64,000 bases of DNA, taken from NCBI RefSeq assembly GCF_900169265.1, contig NZ_FXYX01000008.1:1-64000 (forward strand). Reading direction: 5' to 3'. Under the pieces are notes generated by a model. It saw nothing but the letters and a program-made list of their open reading frames with translations. It had not been told where the DNA came from and made no database searches. How positions within the stretch are numbered: the first letter of the stretch is position 1; each line of letters opens with the position of its first letter. A program made the translations under genes and the position numbers. Source of the DNA: Brevibacterium iodinum ATCC 49514. Lineage in GTDB: Bacteria; Actinomycetota; Actinomycetes; Actinomycetales; Brevibacteriaceae. Below, piece after piece: positions 24,082 to 32,752 of this stretch.

Positions 24082-26931
24082 GTGACCACAACCGAGAAGA
24101 AGCCCCGTCGCCTCGTCATCGTCGAGTCTCCGACGAAGGCGCGAACGATTGTGGGATACCTCGGCGACGGTTATGACGTCGAGGCCTCCGTCGGTCATAT
24201 CCGCGACCTGCCCACCCCTTCGGAGCTGCCCGCCGACATGAAGAAGGGGCCGTACGGAAAGTTCGCTGTCGACGTCGACAACAACTTCGATCCCTACTAT
24301 CGGATCGATCCGGGCAAGAAGAAGAAGGTCACCGAACTCAAGCGTCTGCTCAAGGACGCCGACGAGCTCTATCTGGCAACGGATGAGGACCGCGAGGGAG
24401 AGGCCATCGCCTGGCATCTGCTCGAAGTCCTCAAACCGAAGATTCCGGTCAAGCGCATGGTCTTCCACGAGATCACGCCTGAGGCGATCGAACGGGCCCT
24501 GGAGAACACGCGCGATATCGACGCTTCGCTCGTCGACGCGCAGGAGACCCGCCGCATCCTCGACCGTCTCTACGGCTACGAGGTCTCACCCGTGCTGTGG
24601 CGCAAGATCCGCGCCGGGCTCTCGGCCGGACGTGTCCAGTCGGTTGCCACCCGGCTCGTCGTCGAACGCGAACGCGAACGCATGGCCTTCGTGCCTGCAG
24701 ACTACTGGGACCTCGACATCGATCTCGGTCTGCCGGACGGGACCAGCCCGTTCGCCGCGAACCTCACCACCCTCGACGGATCGCGGGTGGCCAGCGGCCG
24801 TGACTTCAACGACAAGGGCGAGCTGAAGAACACCTCGGCGACGATCGTCGACCAGGCACGAGCGGAGTCGTTGGCCACAGAGCTTAACGGCAGCGCCAAG
24901 GATGCGCTGACGGTGACCGCGGTGGAGTCGAAGCCCTACTCCCGCCGCCCGGCCGCACCGTTCACGACCTCGACCCTGCAACAGGAAGCCGGTCGCAAAC
25001 TGCGCATGAGCGCTCGTCAGGCCATGCGCACCGCGCAGTCGCTGTACGAGCACGGCTACATCACCTATATGCGTACCGACTCCTCGGCGCTGTCGGGGCA
25101 GGCCATCGCCGCCGCCCGCAAGCAGGTGACCGAACTCTACGGTCCCGAATTCGTTCCGCAGTCGCCGCGCCAGTACGCGAGCAAGCAGAAATCGGCTCAG
25201 GAGGCCCACGAGGCGATCCGCCCCGCCGGTGACTCCTTCCGCACCCCGGCACAGGTGTCCAAGCAGCTGAACGGCGACGAGTTCCGTCTCTACGACCTCA
25301 TCTGGAAGCGCACCGTCGCCAGCCAGATGGCCGACGCGAAGGGCAAGACCGCGACCATCAAGGTCAGCGCTGCCCTCGCCGACGGCCACGAGGCCGGTTT
25401 CAGCGCCAGCGGCACCGTCATCACCTTCCGCGGATTCCTCGCCGCCTATGAAGAAGGTCAGGACGCTTCGCGCTACGACACGAAGTCCGGAGAGTCGCGA
25501 CTGCCGCAGGTCGAAGAGGGCCAGTCGCTGTCGGTCGTCAAGGCCGAAGCCGACGGCCACACCACCGCTCCGCCGCCGCGCTTCACCGAAGCCAGCCTGG
25601 TCAAGCAGCTCGAAGAGCTCGGCATCGGCCGACCCTCGACCTATGCTGCGACGATCTCCGTCATCCAGGACCGCGGCTATGTGACCACTCGCGGCAATGC
25701 GTTGGTGCCCAGCTGGTTGGCGTTCTCCGTCGTCCGCCTGCTCGAAGAGCACTTCACCGGTCTGGTCGACTATGCGTTCACCGCTGACCTCGAATCCGAA
25801 CTCGACCGGATCGCGATGGGCGACGAGGATCGCAACGACTGGTTGGCCGGCTTCTACTTCGGTGACAAGGACCAGGGCCGTGAAGGTCTCAAGGCGATCG
25901 TCGACGACCTCGGCGATATCGATGCCCGCGAGGTCAACACCGTCGCCATCAGCGAGGGTGTGAACCTGCGAGTGGGCCGCTACGGCCCCTACCTCGAGGT
26001 TGCTGCGGAGAAGGACGGAGAGGACCCGAAGCGGGTCTCCGTCCCCGACGATCTGGCACCCGATGAACTGACCGCGGCGAAGGCGGCCGAACTCATCGAA
26101 TCCCAGGGCGACGGCGACCGCGAGCTCGGCGTCGACCCGGAGACCGGACACACCATCGTGGCGAAGAACGGTCGTTTCGGACCGTATGTCTCCGAGGTGC
26201 TGCCCGAGCCCGAAGAGAAGCCGAAGCGGGGCGCGAAGAAGCCGAAGCCGCGCACCGGTTCCCTGTTCAAATCGATGGATCTGAACTCCATCGACCTCGA
26301 AACCGCGCTCAAGCTGCTCAGCTTGCCGCGCGTGGTCGGTCAGGACGAAGAGGGCACGGACATCACCGCACAGAACGGCCGCTACGGGCCGTACCTGAAG
26401 AAGGGAACCGACTCCCGCTCCCTGACCGATGAGGAGCAGATCTTCAACATCACCCTCGAGGAGGCGCTGAAGATCTACTCCGAGCCGAAGCAGCGCGGCG
26501 GCCGACGTGCCGCGGCACCGCTGAAGGAACTCGGCGAGGACCCGGAGACGAAGAAGCCCGTCGTCGTCAAGGACGGTCGCTTCGGCCCGTATGTCACCGA
26601 CGGTGAGACGAACGCGACCCTGCGCAAGGACGACTCCGTCGAAGCCGTGACGCTCGAACGCGCCGCGACTCTGCTCGCTGAGAAGCGCGCGAAGGGACCG
26701 GCGAAGAAGAAAGCTCCGGCGAAGAAGGCCCCCGCCAAGAAGACGACTGCGAAGAAGACGACGGCAGCCAAGACGACAGCCGCGAAGAAGACCACCGCGT
26801 CGAAATCAACAGCGTCGAAGTCCACCGCAGCGAAGAAGACGACGGCAGCCAAGACGACTGCGTCGAAGTCCACGGCGTCCAAGACGACAGCGGCGAAGAA
26901 GACGAACACGGCCAAACCGAAGACTCCCTGA
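24082..26931 (+). CDS. topA: DNA topoisomerase I
   Basis: This 949-residue type IA topoisomerase relaxes negative supercoils. The Toprim domain has LVIVESPTKART at the N-terminus and ATDEDREGEAIAWHL near residue 101; the catalytic tyrosine is Tyr329 in ITYMRTDSS. Instead of zinc fingers the C-terminus carries repeated topo C-terminal domains marked by GRFGPY/GRYGPY at several places. From about residue 872 comes a histone-H1-like tail of repeated AKKTTA/SKSTA units, which in mycobacterial TopA binds DNA and aids strand passage. The start is GTG. It is monocistronic and ended by hairpins. Confidence 0.97.
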   Translation: MTTTEKKPRRLVIVESPTKARTIVGYLGDGYDVEASVGHIRDLPTPSELPADMKKGPYGKFAVDVDNNFDPYYRIDPGKKKKVTELKRLLKDADELYLATDEDREGEAIAWHLLEVLKPKIPVKRMVFHEITPEAIERALENTRDIDASLVDAQETRRILDRLYGYEVSPVLWRKIRAGLSAGRVQSVATRLVVERERERMAFVPADYWDLDIDLGLPDGTSPFAANLTTLDGSRVASGRDFNDKGELKNTSATIVDQARAESLATELNGSAKDALTVTAVESKPYSRRPAAPFTTSTLQQEAGRKLRMSARQAMRTAQSLYEHGYITYMRTDSSALSGQAIAAARKQVTELYGPEFVPQSPRQYASKQKSAQEAHEAIRPAGDSFRTPAQVSKQLNGDEFRLYDLIWKRTVASQMADAKGKTATIKVSAALADGHEAGFSASGTVITFRGFLAAYEEGQDASRYDTKSGESRLPQVEEGQSLSVVKAEADGHTTAPPPRFTEASLVKQLEELGIGRPSTYAATISVIQDRGYVTTRGNALVPSWLAFSVVRLLEEHFTGLVDYAFTADLESELDRIAMGDEDRNDWLAGFYFGDKDQGREGLKAIVDDLGDIDAREVNTVAISEGVNLRVGRYGPYLEVAAEKDGEDPKRVSVPDDLAPDELTAAKAAELIESQGDGDRELGVDPETGHTIVAKNGRFGPYVSEVLPEPEEKPKRGAKKPKPRTGSLFKSMDLNSIDLETALKLLSLPRVVGQDEEGTDITAQNGRYGPYLKKGTDSRSLTDEEQIFNITLEEALKIYSEPKQRGGRRAAAPLKELGEDPETKKPVVVKDGRFGPYVTDGETNATLRKDDSVEAVTLERAATLLAEKRAKGPAKKKAPAKKAPAKKTTAKKTTAAKTTAAKKTTASKSTASKSTAAKKTTAAKTTASKSTASKTTAAKKTNTAKPKTP

Positions 26932-26974
26932 GTCGACGTCCGCCGAGTCCGCGGCGTTCACCTGTCACTGCTTT

Positions 26975-27006
26975 CGCCACCTGCCTGATGGTCCAGACAG
27001 GTGGCG
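26975..27006 (+). terminator. probable topA terminator
   Basis: A 9-bp stem (26975-26983 with 26998-27006), extendable with mismatches, lies about 45 bases after the topA stop codon. Confidence 0.5.
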
Positions 27007-27051
27007 GAAGACGCTTCTTGTCCTGTGGCCAGTGATACCCCGTGGCCCGTG

Positions 27052-27111
27052 ATTGTTGGGTCGATCCACGGTGATCTCGACGTCGAAAACACCGGGGATC
27101 GACCCAACAAT
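27052..27111. repeat. 22-bp inverted repeat at convergent gene ends
   Basis: Arms 27052-27073 and 27090-27111 match at 21 of 22 positions with a 16-nt loop. It lies between topA and the convergent GNAT gene and has no U-tract. Confidence 0.85.
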
Positions 27112-27182
27112 TGCCGATTGCCGATACCGGCCACGTACTCCAGTGCTTCTGGGTCGAGGCCAGCAGTGCCTCAGGGGCGAGG

Positions 27183-27677
27183 TCAGCCGCGCGACGAATC
27201 TGCGAAGTCGGTGAGCGCCTGACCGTCAAGACGGTAAGTCTCCCACTCGTCCTGCGGCTTCGCACCCAGCGATTCGTAGAACCCGATGGACGGGGTGTTC
27301 CATTTGAGCACGCACCATTCGAGCCGCGTCAGTCCGCGCTCCTGGCAGATCTGCGCCAACCGGCCGAGCAGCGCCTTTCCGGCTCCCGAGCCGCGATGTT
27401 CGGGCAAGACGAAGAGGTCCTCGAGCCAGATGCCGTTCCTGCCGGTCCAGGTCGAGAACGAATGGAACCAGATCGCGATGCCGATGACCTCGCCGCCCGC
27501 CTCGGCCACGAGACCGAACGTGTTCGCATGACCATCGTCGGGGAACATCACTGCCGCGAAATCCGCCTCGGTGGCCTCCACCGCATCCGGTTCCTTCTCA
27601 TAGACAGCCAGCGCGCGGACAAGCCGCAGGATCTCGGGCAGATCAGAGCGTTCTGCTTCACGAATGGTGACGGTCAA
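27183..27677 (-). CDS. GNAT acetyltransferase, diamine acetyltransferase-like
   Basis: The 164-residue protein has TIREAERSDLPEILRLV at the N-terminus, LFVLPEHRGSGAGKALL as the acetyl-CoA-binding motif and WNTPSIGFYESLGA near the C-terminus. This pattern resembles spermidine/diamine N-acetyltransferases, but many GNATs with that look have other substrates. I chose the TTG at 27677 because GGGAG lies 8 nt upstream; an in-frame TTG at 27692 would put that site inside the gene. It is convergent with topA. Confidence 0.8.
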   Translation of the reverse strand: MTVTIREAERSDLPEILRLVRALAVYEKEPDAVEATEADFAAVMFPDDGHANTFGLVAEAGGEVIGIAIWFHSFSTWTGRNGIWLEDLFVLPEHRGSGAGKALLGRLAQICQERGLTRLEWCVLKWNTPSIGFYESLGAKPQDEWETYRLDGQALTDFADSSRG

Positions 27678-27770
27678 GGTGTGTGCTCCCAAAGTCGTTC
27701 GGTCAAAGGAATTCAGTCTCCGCGGTTCGCGCGCTGTCCCGGCCTGTGGCGGCCACAGCTTTTGCCGACC

Positions 27771-28526
27771 TTACAGCCGGTGCTTGTCCGCGTGGGCGGC
27801 TACTTCGGCCAGCTCCTCGGCGGTGGGGGACAGGGGCGAATCCGGATTCGCGTCGGCGTAGTAGGCGGCGAACGCCTCGGCGACGGAATCGATCGTCACC
27901 GCCGGATGGACCTCGCTGATCGATCCGCCCGTGGACGGATCCCAGTCGATTCCGAGAGCGGCTTCGACATCGGTGAGTACCGCGCGGATCGGATCCGGGT
28001 CCTCGACGACGACGGACGACGAGAACAGCCAGGCACCGGAGACCACGCGCTGGGCGGTGCCGATCGCTTTGATCCGCCCGGCCACGTTGACACTGTGTTC
28101 GCCGGGACAGTATTCGCCGACAATCTCGCCGAGGCGGGCATCGATGCCCAGCCCGCGCAGCACCTCGACATAGTCCTGGCCGAAACCGGTGAACCGTGCG
28201 TTGGTGTTGGTGATGAATGAATCACTCGGTTCGATGTGATCGATGACCAGCGAACCCGGATGGTACGCGGCCGCACGCCCGCCGAGGCTGCGCAGCGCAG
28301 GTGTGAATCCGTGGTCCCGGGCCGCATCGATGGCGGCGGCGAACCCGGGCAGGAAACGATCCCTGGCACCGAACGCCAAGGTCGGGGCCGGTCGGTACAT
28401 CCGCAGGGTCGCCCCGCGGCGTCCGGCCTTGACCGAATCGAGGAGGACGCGGGCGAATGCGAGTTCCTCCACGGGGCCCAAGCCTTCCGCCGCCACCGTG
28501 GTCATCGCCAGTGAGTCTGTGTGCAC
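27771..28526 (-). CDS. lipoate-protein ligase A-like protein
   Basis: The 251-residue protein belongs to the BPL/LplA/LipB acyl-transferase superfamily. It shows RSLGGRAAAYHPGSLVIDH (the RRxTGG-like region), a possible catalytic lysine in GRIKAIGTAQRVV, and WLFSSSVVV. Members attach lipoate or octanoate, or transfer it between proteins. The family role here is probably lipoylation of 2-oxoacid dehydrogenases or GcvH, but the exact reaction is uncertain. The GTG at 28526 is preceded 7 nt upstream by TACCCT and no ribosome-binding site; the frame is open for 54 more codons upstream with no family similarity. Confidence 0.75.
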   Translation of the reverse strand: MHTDSLAMTTVAAEGLGPVEELAFARVLLDSVKAGRRGATLRMYRPAPTLAFGARDRFLPGFAAAIDAARDHGFTPALRSLGGRAAAYHPGSLVIDHIEPSDSFITNTNARFTGFGQDYVEVLRGLGIDARLGEIVGEYCPGEHSVNVAGRIKAIGTAQRVVSGAWLFSSSVVVEDPDPIRAVLTDVEAALGIDWDPSTGGSISEVHPAVTIDSVAEAFAAYYADANPDSPLSPTAEELAEVAAHADKHRL

Positions 28527-28533
28527 GAGTCCA

Positions 28534-28539
28534 AGGGTA
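28534..28539 (-). promoter_or_regulatory. -10-like TACCCT box for lipoate ligase-like gene
   Basis: On the minus strand TACCCT lies 7 nt before the GTG start at 28526, consistent with leaderless transcription. Confidence 0.35.
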
Positions 28540-28617
28540 GAGGATCGGCAGGCCCCGGTCGGGCTCGGGTTGTCGCAGATCGCACTCGTTTCCAAGAGAT
28601 ATGTCAGTTCGGCCAGA

Positions 28618-28623
28618 TAGTGT
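28618..28623 (+). promoter_or_regulatory. -10-like TAGTGT box for thymidylate kinase fusion
   Basis: TAGTGT lies 6 nt before the GTG at 28630 with no ribosome-binding site between them. This supports the GTG rather than the ATG two codons later as the start. Confidence 0.4.
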
Positions 28624-28629
28624 AGGGCT

Positions 28630-31554
28630 GTGAGCATGTTGACGACTACAGGACACCGACTGCCCGGAGCCCCCGGCCGCCTGGTCACCGAGACCGCCGC
28701 CTGGGGTGCCCTGATCGTTCTTGTCGCGATCAGCTATGTCGTGGCAGGAACCAGCGGACTCGTCGCGACGGTGGGTGGTCGCGCCTTCACCGCCATGGGG
28801 GAATCTCTCAGCGCCGGAGGCTTCGACAATCAGATGGGCAGTCTGTCGCTGCTCATCGTCTTCGCCCTCTCCTGCGCCGGTCTCTTCATTCCCGCAAAGA
28901 TCTTCGCCTCCCGACCGCCGGCGGTGCGCAAGACAGCTCTGAGCATCTCAGCGATCGTCGAAGCCGCACTTCTCGTCGTCCTCAGTCTGGCTCCCAGTGC
29001 CTGGCTGACGTGGGTCGCGGCCCTGTTCCTCGGCGCCGTGGTGGGTCTGCTCATGAGCATCAACCCGTTCAGACACGAGAAGCCGTGGCGCCGCGTCGGC
29101 ATTCCCGCGGCCGTTCTCGTCTTCGTCTCCTGCGCCTTCCAGATCCTCGGCGGCTCCGCAGCCGGAACCCAAGCGCTCGGATGGGTGTCTCTGCTGGTGG
29201 GCATCGGCATGGCTGCCGGTTCCGTGATCATCTTCCTGACCCCCGAACGGGTTCTGCACGCGGAGTCCGCGACGACCGGGCAGTTCCCCGAACTCAAGGC
29301 CCGGGTCGCCCGTCCGGCAGAGTCGATTGCGAACCCGTGGGTGTGCATCGGCCTCTTCGCCGTCCTCGGCGCCACCTTCATGCTCGCTCAGCCGACGGCG
29401 ATCGGCCACGGCTATGGTCAGGCCGGGTTCGCGGTCATCATCGCCTGCTGCCTCGTCGGATGGGCCATCGGATTCGAGATGGGGCCGACCTTCGCTCCCG
29501 GGATGTCCCGTCCGCGTGTGTCCACTTTCGCGCTGCTCGTCTCCGGTGTGCTGCTGCTGGCCACCGGCGCCATCAACGAACTCTCCGGCAAGGTCGTGCT
29601 CTCGGCCGCGATCGCGTTCCTCGTCGGCATCGGCGTGCGCGCTCAGCCCTATGACTTCTCCCGCCGCTACGGTGCCGTCGCCGGTGCCGGACTGGCGTTG
29701 GTGATCAACGCACTCGACCTCGGCGGCACGGTCGAAGTCGGCTCGAGCCCCGACTGGATCCTGGCTCCCAGCGACGTGGCGTTCCTCATCTTCGGCATCG
29801 CCGCCGTCATCGCCGGAGTCATTGGACTCTTCACCTTCGACCCGCACAGACTGCAGGGCCTGTCCGTCGACATCGTCCACGGATTCCGCCCGCCCACCCA
29901 GCCGGAGACTGCGGCCGGCGGACTCGGGAACTCGGCCGAGCGCCTCGGCGCCGGATTCTTCATCGCCATCGAAGGCGGAGATGGTTCCGGCAAGACCACA
30001 CAGATCAAACGCATCTCCGCGGCTCTGGCCGATGACGGCTATCACGTGGAGGCCACTCGCGAACCCGGCGGCACCGAACTGGGCACGAAGATCCGTTCTG
30101 TTCTCTTCGACTCCGACCCGCCGAGCCCGCGCACCGAAGCCCTGCTCTTCGCCGCTGATCGTGCCCACCATGTGGCATCCCTGGTCGACCCCAGCCTCGA
30201 TGCCGGAAACATCGTCATCACCGACCGGTACATCGATTCGACGATCGCCTACCAGGCAGCCGGTCGGAGCTTCGACGAGAAGACGATCCTCGCGCTGAGC
30301 CACTGGGCCACCCAGGGGCTCGTGCCCAACCTGACGATCGTCCTCGACATCGAACCCGAGGTCGCCGCCGAGCGGATGGGCAAACGCGGCGACAGCAACT
30401 ACCTCGACGAGGAGAACCAGCAGTTCCACCAGCGAGTGCGCCAGACCTACTTGTCCCGTGCGCACAAGGAACTCGACCGCTACGTCGTCCTCGACGCCTC
30501 GGTCGACGCCGATGAGCTGACCGAGCAGATCCTCGCAGCAATCCGCGCTCGGCTTCCGCAGACCCTGGTCAAACGCGACACCGGCACCGAGGCGGCCCCC
30601 GCCGCAACGTCGAATGCTGAGTCCGGCAGCGGCCCGGAACGCAGCTCCGTACCGATCGCTGCCGTGGCCGCCGGAACCGTAGCGGACGACGGCGTGGTCG
30701 AGTCGGTGGAGTCAGACGACGACAAAGACGAAACACCCTCTTCCGACTCCTCCGCAGAAGTGGTCGGTGCCCGTGAGACCGAGGACGACTCTGTCGACAG
30801 CCGCAACACGGCAGACGGCTCCGCCGAGGATGACACAGACGCGGACGACACCGACGTAGGCGATACGAGCGGCGAAGACGAGATGCACGAACGTGGACCG
30901 CGTTTCGTCCCCGCCTCCGGCGATCGCTTCGTTCCCTCTGCCGTCACCGACGCCGAAGCCGAGATCTCCGGCGCCGTGCCCACCGAACGCGTCGACCTCG
31001 GAGCGGATCTGCGGGAGGACCCGACCGCCTCGGCGAGTGCGGAATCGACCGGTGCTTCCAATTCTCCGGCACCCACGGATGAGGCCGCGGATCGGGAATC
31101 GGAGAATGACGAGGAGGAACTCCCGTCGTTCCTTGAGCAGAAGGGCGCGCGCCGATCCGAAGAAGATGAGGCGACTACGGTGCTGCCGGCGCACGGGAGC
31201 ACGTCCGAAGCGATCATCGATGACAGCGATGATGCCGATGGTGTGCCGACGGATCGAATCGTCGCAGATGAAGACGCGGAAACCCGGGTCGTCAATCGTG
31301 TCGATCCCGAAAATGCCGAAACCCGCGTCGTCCACCGCGCCGATTTGAGTTCCGAGGCCGGTGCGGATGACGCAATCGAGGACTTCGTCGATGCAGGGGA
31401 CGCGGAGACCACGGTGCTGCCGGTCCGCAGTGCACGGGAGATGAGCCGTGAACGGCTGCAGGCTCAAGCTGAGATCGAACGGCAGGCTCGAGAGCGTCTG
31501 CGCAGGCAGCGCGAGCGCAGAACCCGTCGCTTCACCAACCCGGAGGATTCCTGA
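28630..31554 (+). CDS. tmk: fusion of multi-pass membrane domain, thymidylate kinase and acidic tail
   Basis: This 974-residue protein is three parts in one frame. Residues 1-410 form about 12 membrane helices resembling a degenerate MFS-like transporter. Residues about 440-640 are a complete thymidylate kinase: FIAIEGGDGSGKTTQ (P-loop, Gly449), REPGGTELG, DRYIDSTIAYQ and an EPEVAAERM region; this enzyme makes dTDP from dTMP. Residues 641-974 are acidic and disordered, ending in a basic coiled segment rich in Arg. The kinase is normally about 210 residues and soluble. It is followed directly by holB, the usual tmk neighbour, so this is very likely the cell's dTMP kinase, tethered to the membrane. 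Confidence 0.88.
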   Translation: MSMLTTTGHRLPGAPGRLVTETAAWGALIVLVAISYVVAGTSGLVATVGGRAFTAMGESLSAGGFDNQMGSLSLLIVFALSCAGLFIPAKIFASRPPAVRKTALSISAIVEAALLVVLSLAPSAWLTWVAALFLGAVVGLLMSINPFRHEKPWRRVGIPAAVLVFVSCAFQILGGSAAGTQALGWVSLLVGIGMAAGSVIIFLTPERVLHAESATTGQFPELKARVARPAESIANPWVCIGLFAVLGATFMLAQPTAIGHGYGQAGFAVIIACCLVGWAIGFEMGPTFAPGMSRPRVSTFALLVSGVLLLATGAINELSGKVVLSAAIAFLVGIGVRAQPYDFSRRYGAVAGAGLALVINALDLGGTVEVGSSPDWILAPSDVAFLIFGIAAVIAGVIGLFTFDPHRLQGLSVDIVHGFRPPTQPETAAGGLGNSAERLGAGFFIAIEGGDGSGKTTQIKRISAALADDGYHVEATREPGGTELGTKIRSVLFDSDPPSPRTEALLFAADRAHHVASLVDPSLDAGNIVITDRYIDSTIAYQAAGRSFDEKTILALSHWATQGLVPNLTIVLDIEPEVAAERMGKRGDSNYLDEENQQFHQRVRQTYLSRAHKELDRYVVLDASVDADELTEQILAAIRARLPQTLVKRDTGTEAAPAATSNAESGSGPERSSVPIAAVAAGTVADDGVVESVESDDDKDETPSSDSSAEVVGARETEDDSVDSRNTADGSAEDDTDADDTDVGDTSGEDEMHERGPRFVPASGDRFVPSAVTDAEAEISGAVPTERVDLGADLREDPTASASAESTGASNSPAPTDEAADRESENDEEELPSFLEQKGARRSEEDEATTVLPAHGSTSEAIIDDSDDADGVPTDRIVADEDAETRVVNRVDPENAETRVVHRADLSSEAGADDAIEDFVDAGDAETTVLPVRSAREMSRERLQAQAEIERQARERLRRQRERRTRRFTNPEDS

Positions 31555-31555
31555 A

Positions 31556-32713
31556 GTGAGCGTCTTCGACGAACTCGTCGGCCAGGATGACGTCATCACC
31601 CAGCTCGGCTATGCCCTGGACAACCCGGCGGCGATGACCCATGCGTGGCTGTTCACCGGCCCTCCCGGTTCGGGGCGATCCAACGCGGCTCGGGCCTTCG
31701 CCGCGGCCCTGATCTCCGGGGGCACGGAATCGAACGACGTGACGGCCAGGGTGCGGTCGGGGCATCACGAGTCGCTGACGATCATGTCGACGCAGAAGTC
31801 GGTGATCTCGATCGAAGAGGTCCGCGAACTCGTGTCCAAGGCTCAGGCGTCGCCGGTGAACTCGAAATGGCGTGTCGTCATCATCGAAGATGCCGACCGG
31901 ATGATGGAGCGCACGGCGAACGTGCTGCTCAAAGCGATCGAAGAGCCGCCTCCGGGAACCGTGTGGCTGCTGTGCGCACCGAGCCCGATCGACGTGCTCA
32001 CCACCATCCGATCACGGTGCCGCCCGGTACGCCTGCGTATTCCTTCTCGAAAGGCCGTGGCACAGCTGCTGATGCAGCGTGACAACGTCTCCGAGGATCG
32101 TGCCCACTGGGCTGCGGCGGTGGCTCAAAACCACATCGGGCGCGCGAAATACCTGGCGCTCAACGAGTCGGCCGATGCCGAACGCAAACAGATCCTGGCC
32201 ATCCCCGGCAAGCTCACCTCGGTGGGGGCGACGATCCGTTTGGCCGGTCGCATCGTCGATGCCGCGGCCGAGACCGCGAAGTCACGAGTCGAAGAGCGCA
32301 ATGCCGCCGAGCGGACTCAGCTTCTGACCACGTTGGGGGTCGAGGGGGAGAAGACGATTCCGCCCTCGGCCAGGGCCCAGATAAGAAGGCTCGAGGAGGA
32401 GCAGAAGCGCCGTTCGGTGCGAGCCCGCAACGATGAGCTCGACCGGATATTCCTCGAACTCATGAGCCTCTACCGGGACATCCTCATGTACCAGCTGGGG
32501 ATCCGAGACGGATGGATCAACGCCGGCGAAGTCGATCTCATCGCCGAACAGGCGAACCGGGACGGCCCCGACACCACTTTGCTGCGCATCGACGCGATCA
32601 CCGAGGCCCGGCAGCGCCTGCAGACGAACATGTCGCCCGTGCTCATCGTCGAAGCAGCCTTCGTGCTGCTGTCGAACCCCTGGCTGCAAGAGGACCGCAC
32701 GGGCGCACTCTGA
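31556..32713 (+). CDS. holB: DNA polymerase III delta' subunit
   Basis: The 385-residue clamp-loader subunit starts VFDELVGQDDVITQL and has an AAA+ domain with a P-loop GPPGSGRS in which the essential lysine is replaced by arginine, as expected for the non-ATPase delta' subunit. Other motifs are VIIEDADRMMERTANVLLKAIEEPPPGTVWLL and the sensor region TIRSRCRPVRL. The GTG at 31556 starts two bases after the tmk stop, with GGAGG upstream; earlier in-frame starts lie inside tmk. The tmk-holB order is conserved in bacteria. Confidence 0.93.
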   Translation: MSVFDELVGQDDVITQLGYALDNPAAMTHAWLFTGPPGSGRSNAARAFAAALISGGTESNDVTARVRSGHHESLTIMSTQKSVISIEEVRELVSKAQASPVNSKWRVVIIEDADRMMERTANVLLKAIEEPPPGTVWLLCAPSPIDVLTTIRSRCRPVRLRIPSRKAVAQLLMQRDNVSEDRAHWAAAVAQNHIGRAKYLALNESADAERKQILAIPGKLTSVGATIRLAGRIVDAAAETAKSRVEERNAAERTQLLTTLGVEGEKTIPPSARAQIRRLEEEQKRRSVRARNDELDRIFLELMSLYRDILMYQLGIRDGWINAGEVDLIAEQANRDGPDTTLLRIDAITEARQRLQTNMSPVLIVEAAFVLLSNPWLQEDRTGAL

Positions 32714-32752
32714 TCGCCGACGGTTGAGCGCGCCGGGGGAGTGGCCGAATGC

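Noticed and set aside
31556-32713. Clamp-loader gene as inactive dnaX because of the GRS in place of GKS P-loop
   Set aside because: The delta' subunit is not an ATPase and normally lacks the lysine; position after tmk and length fit holB.
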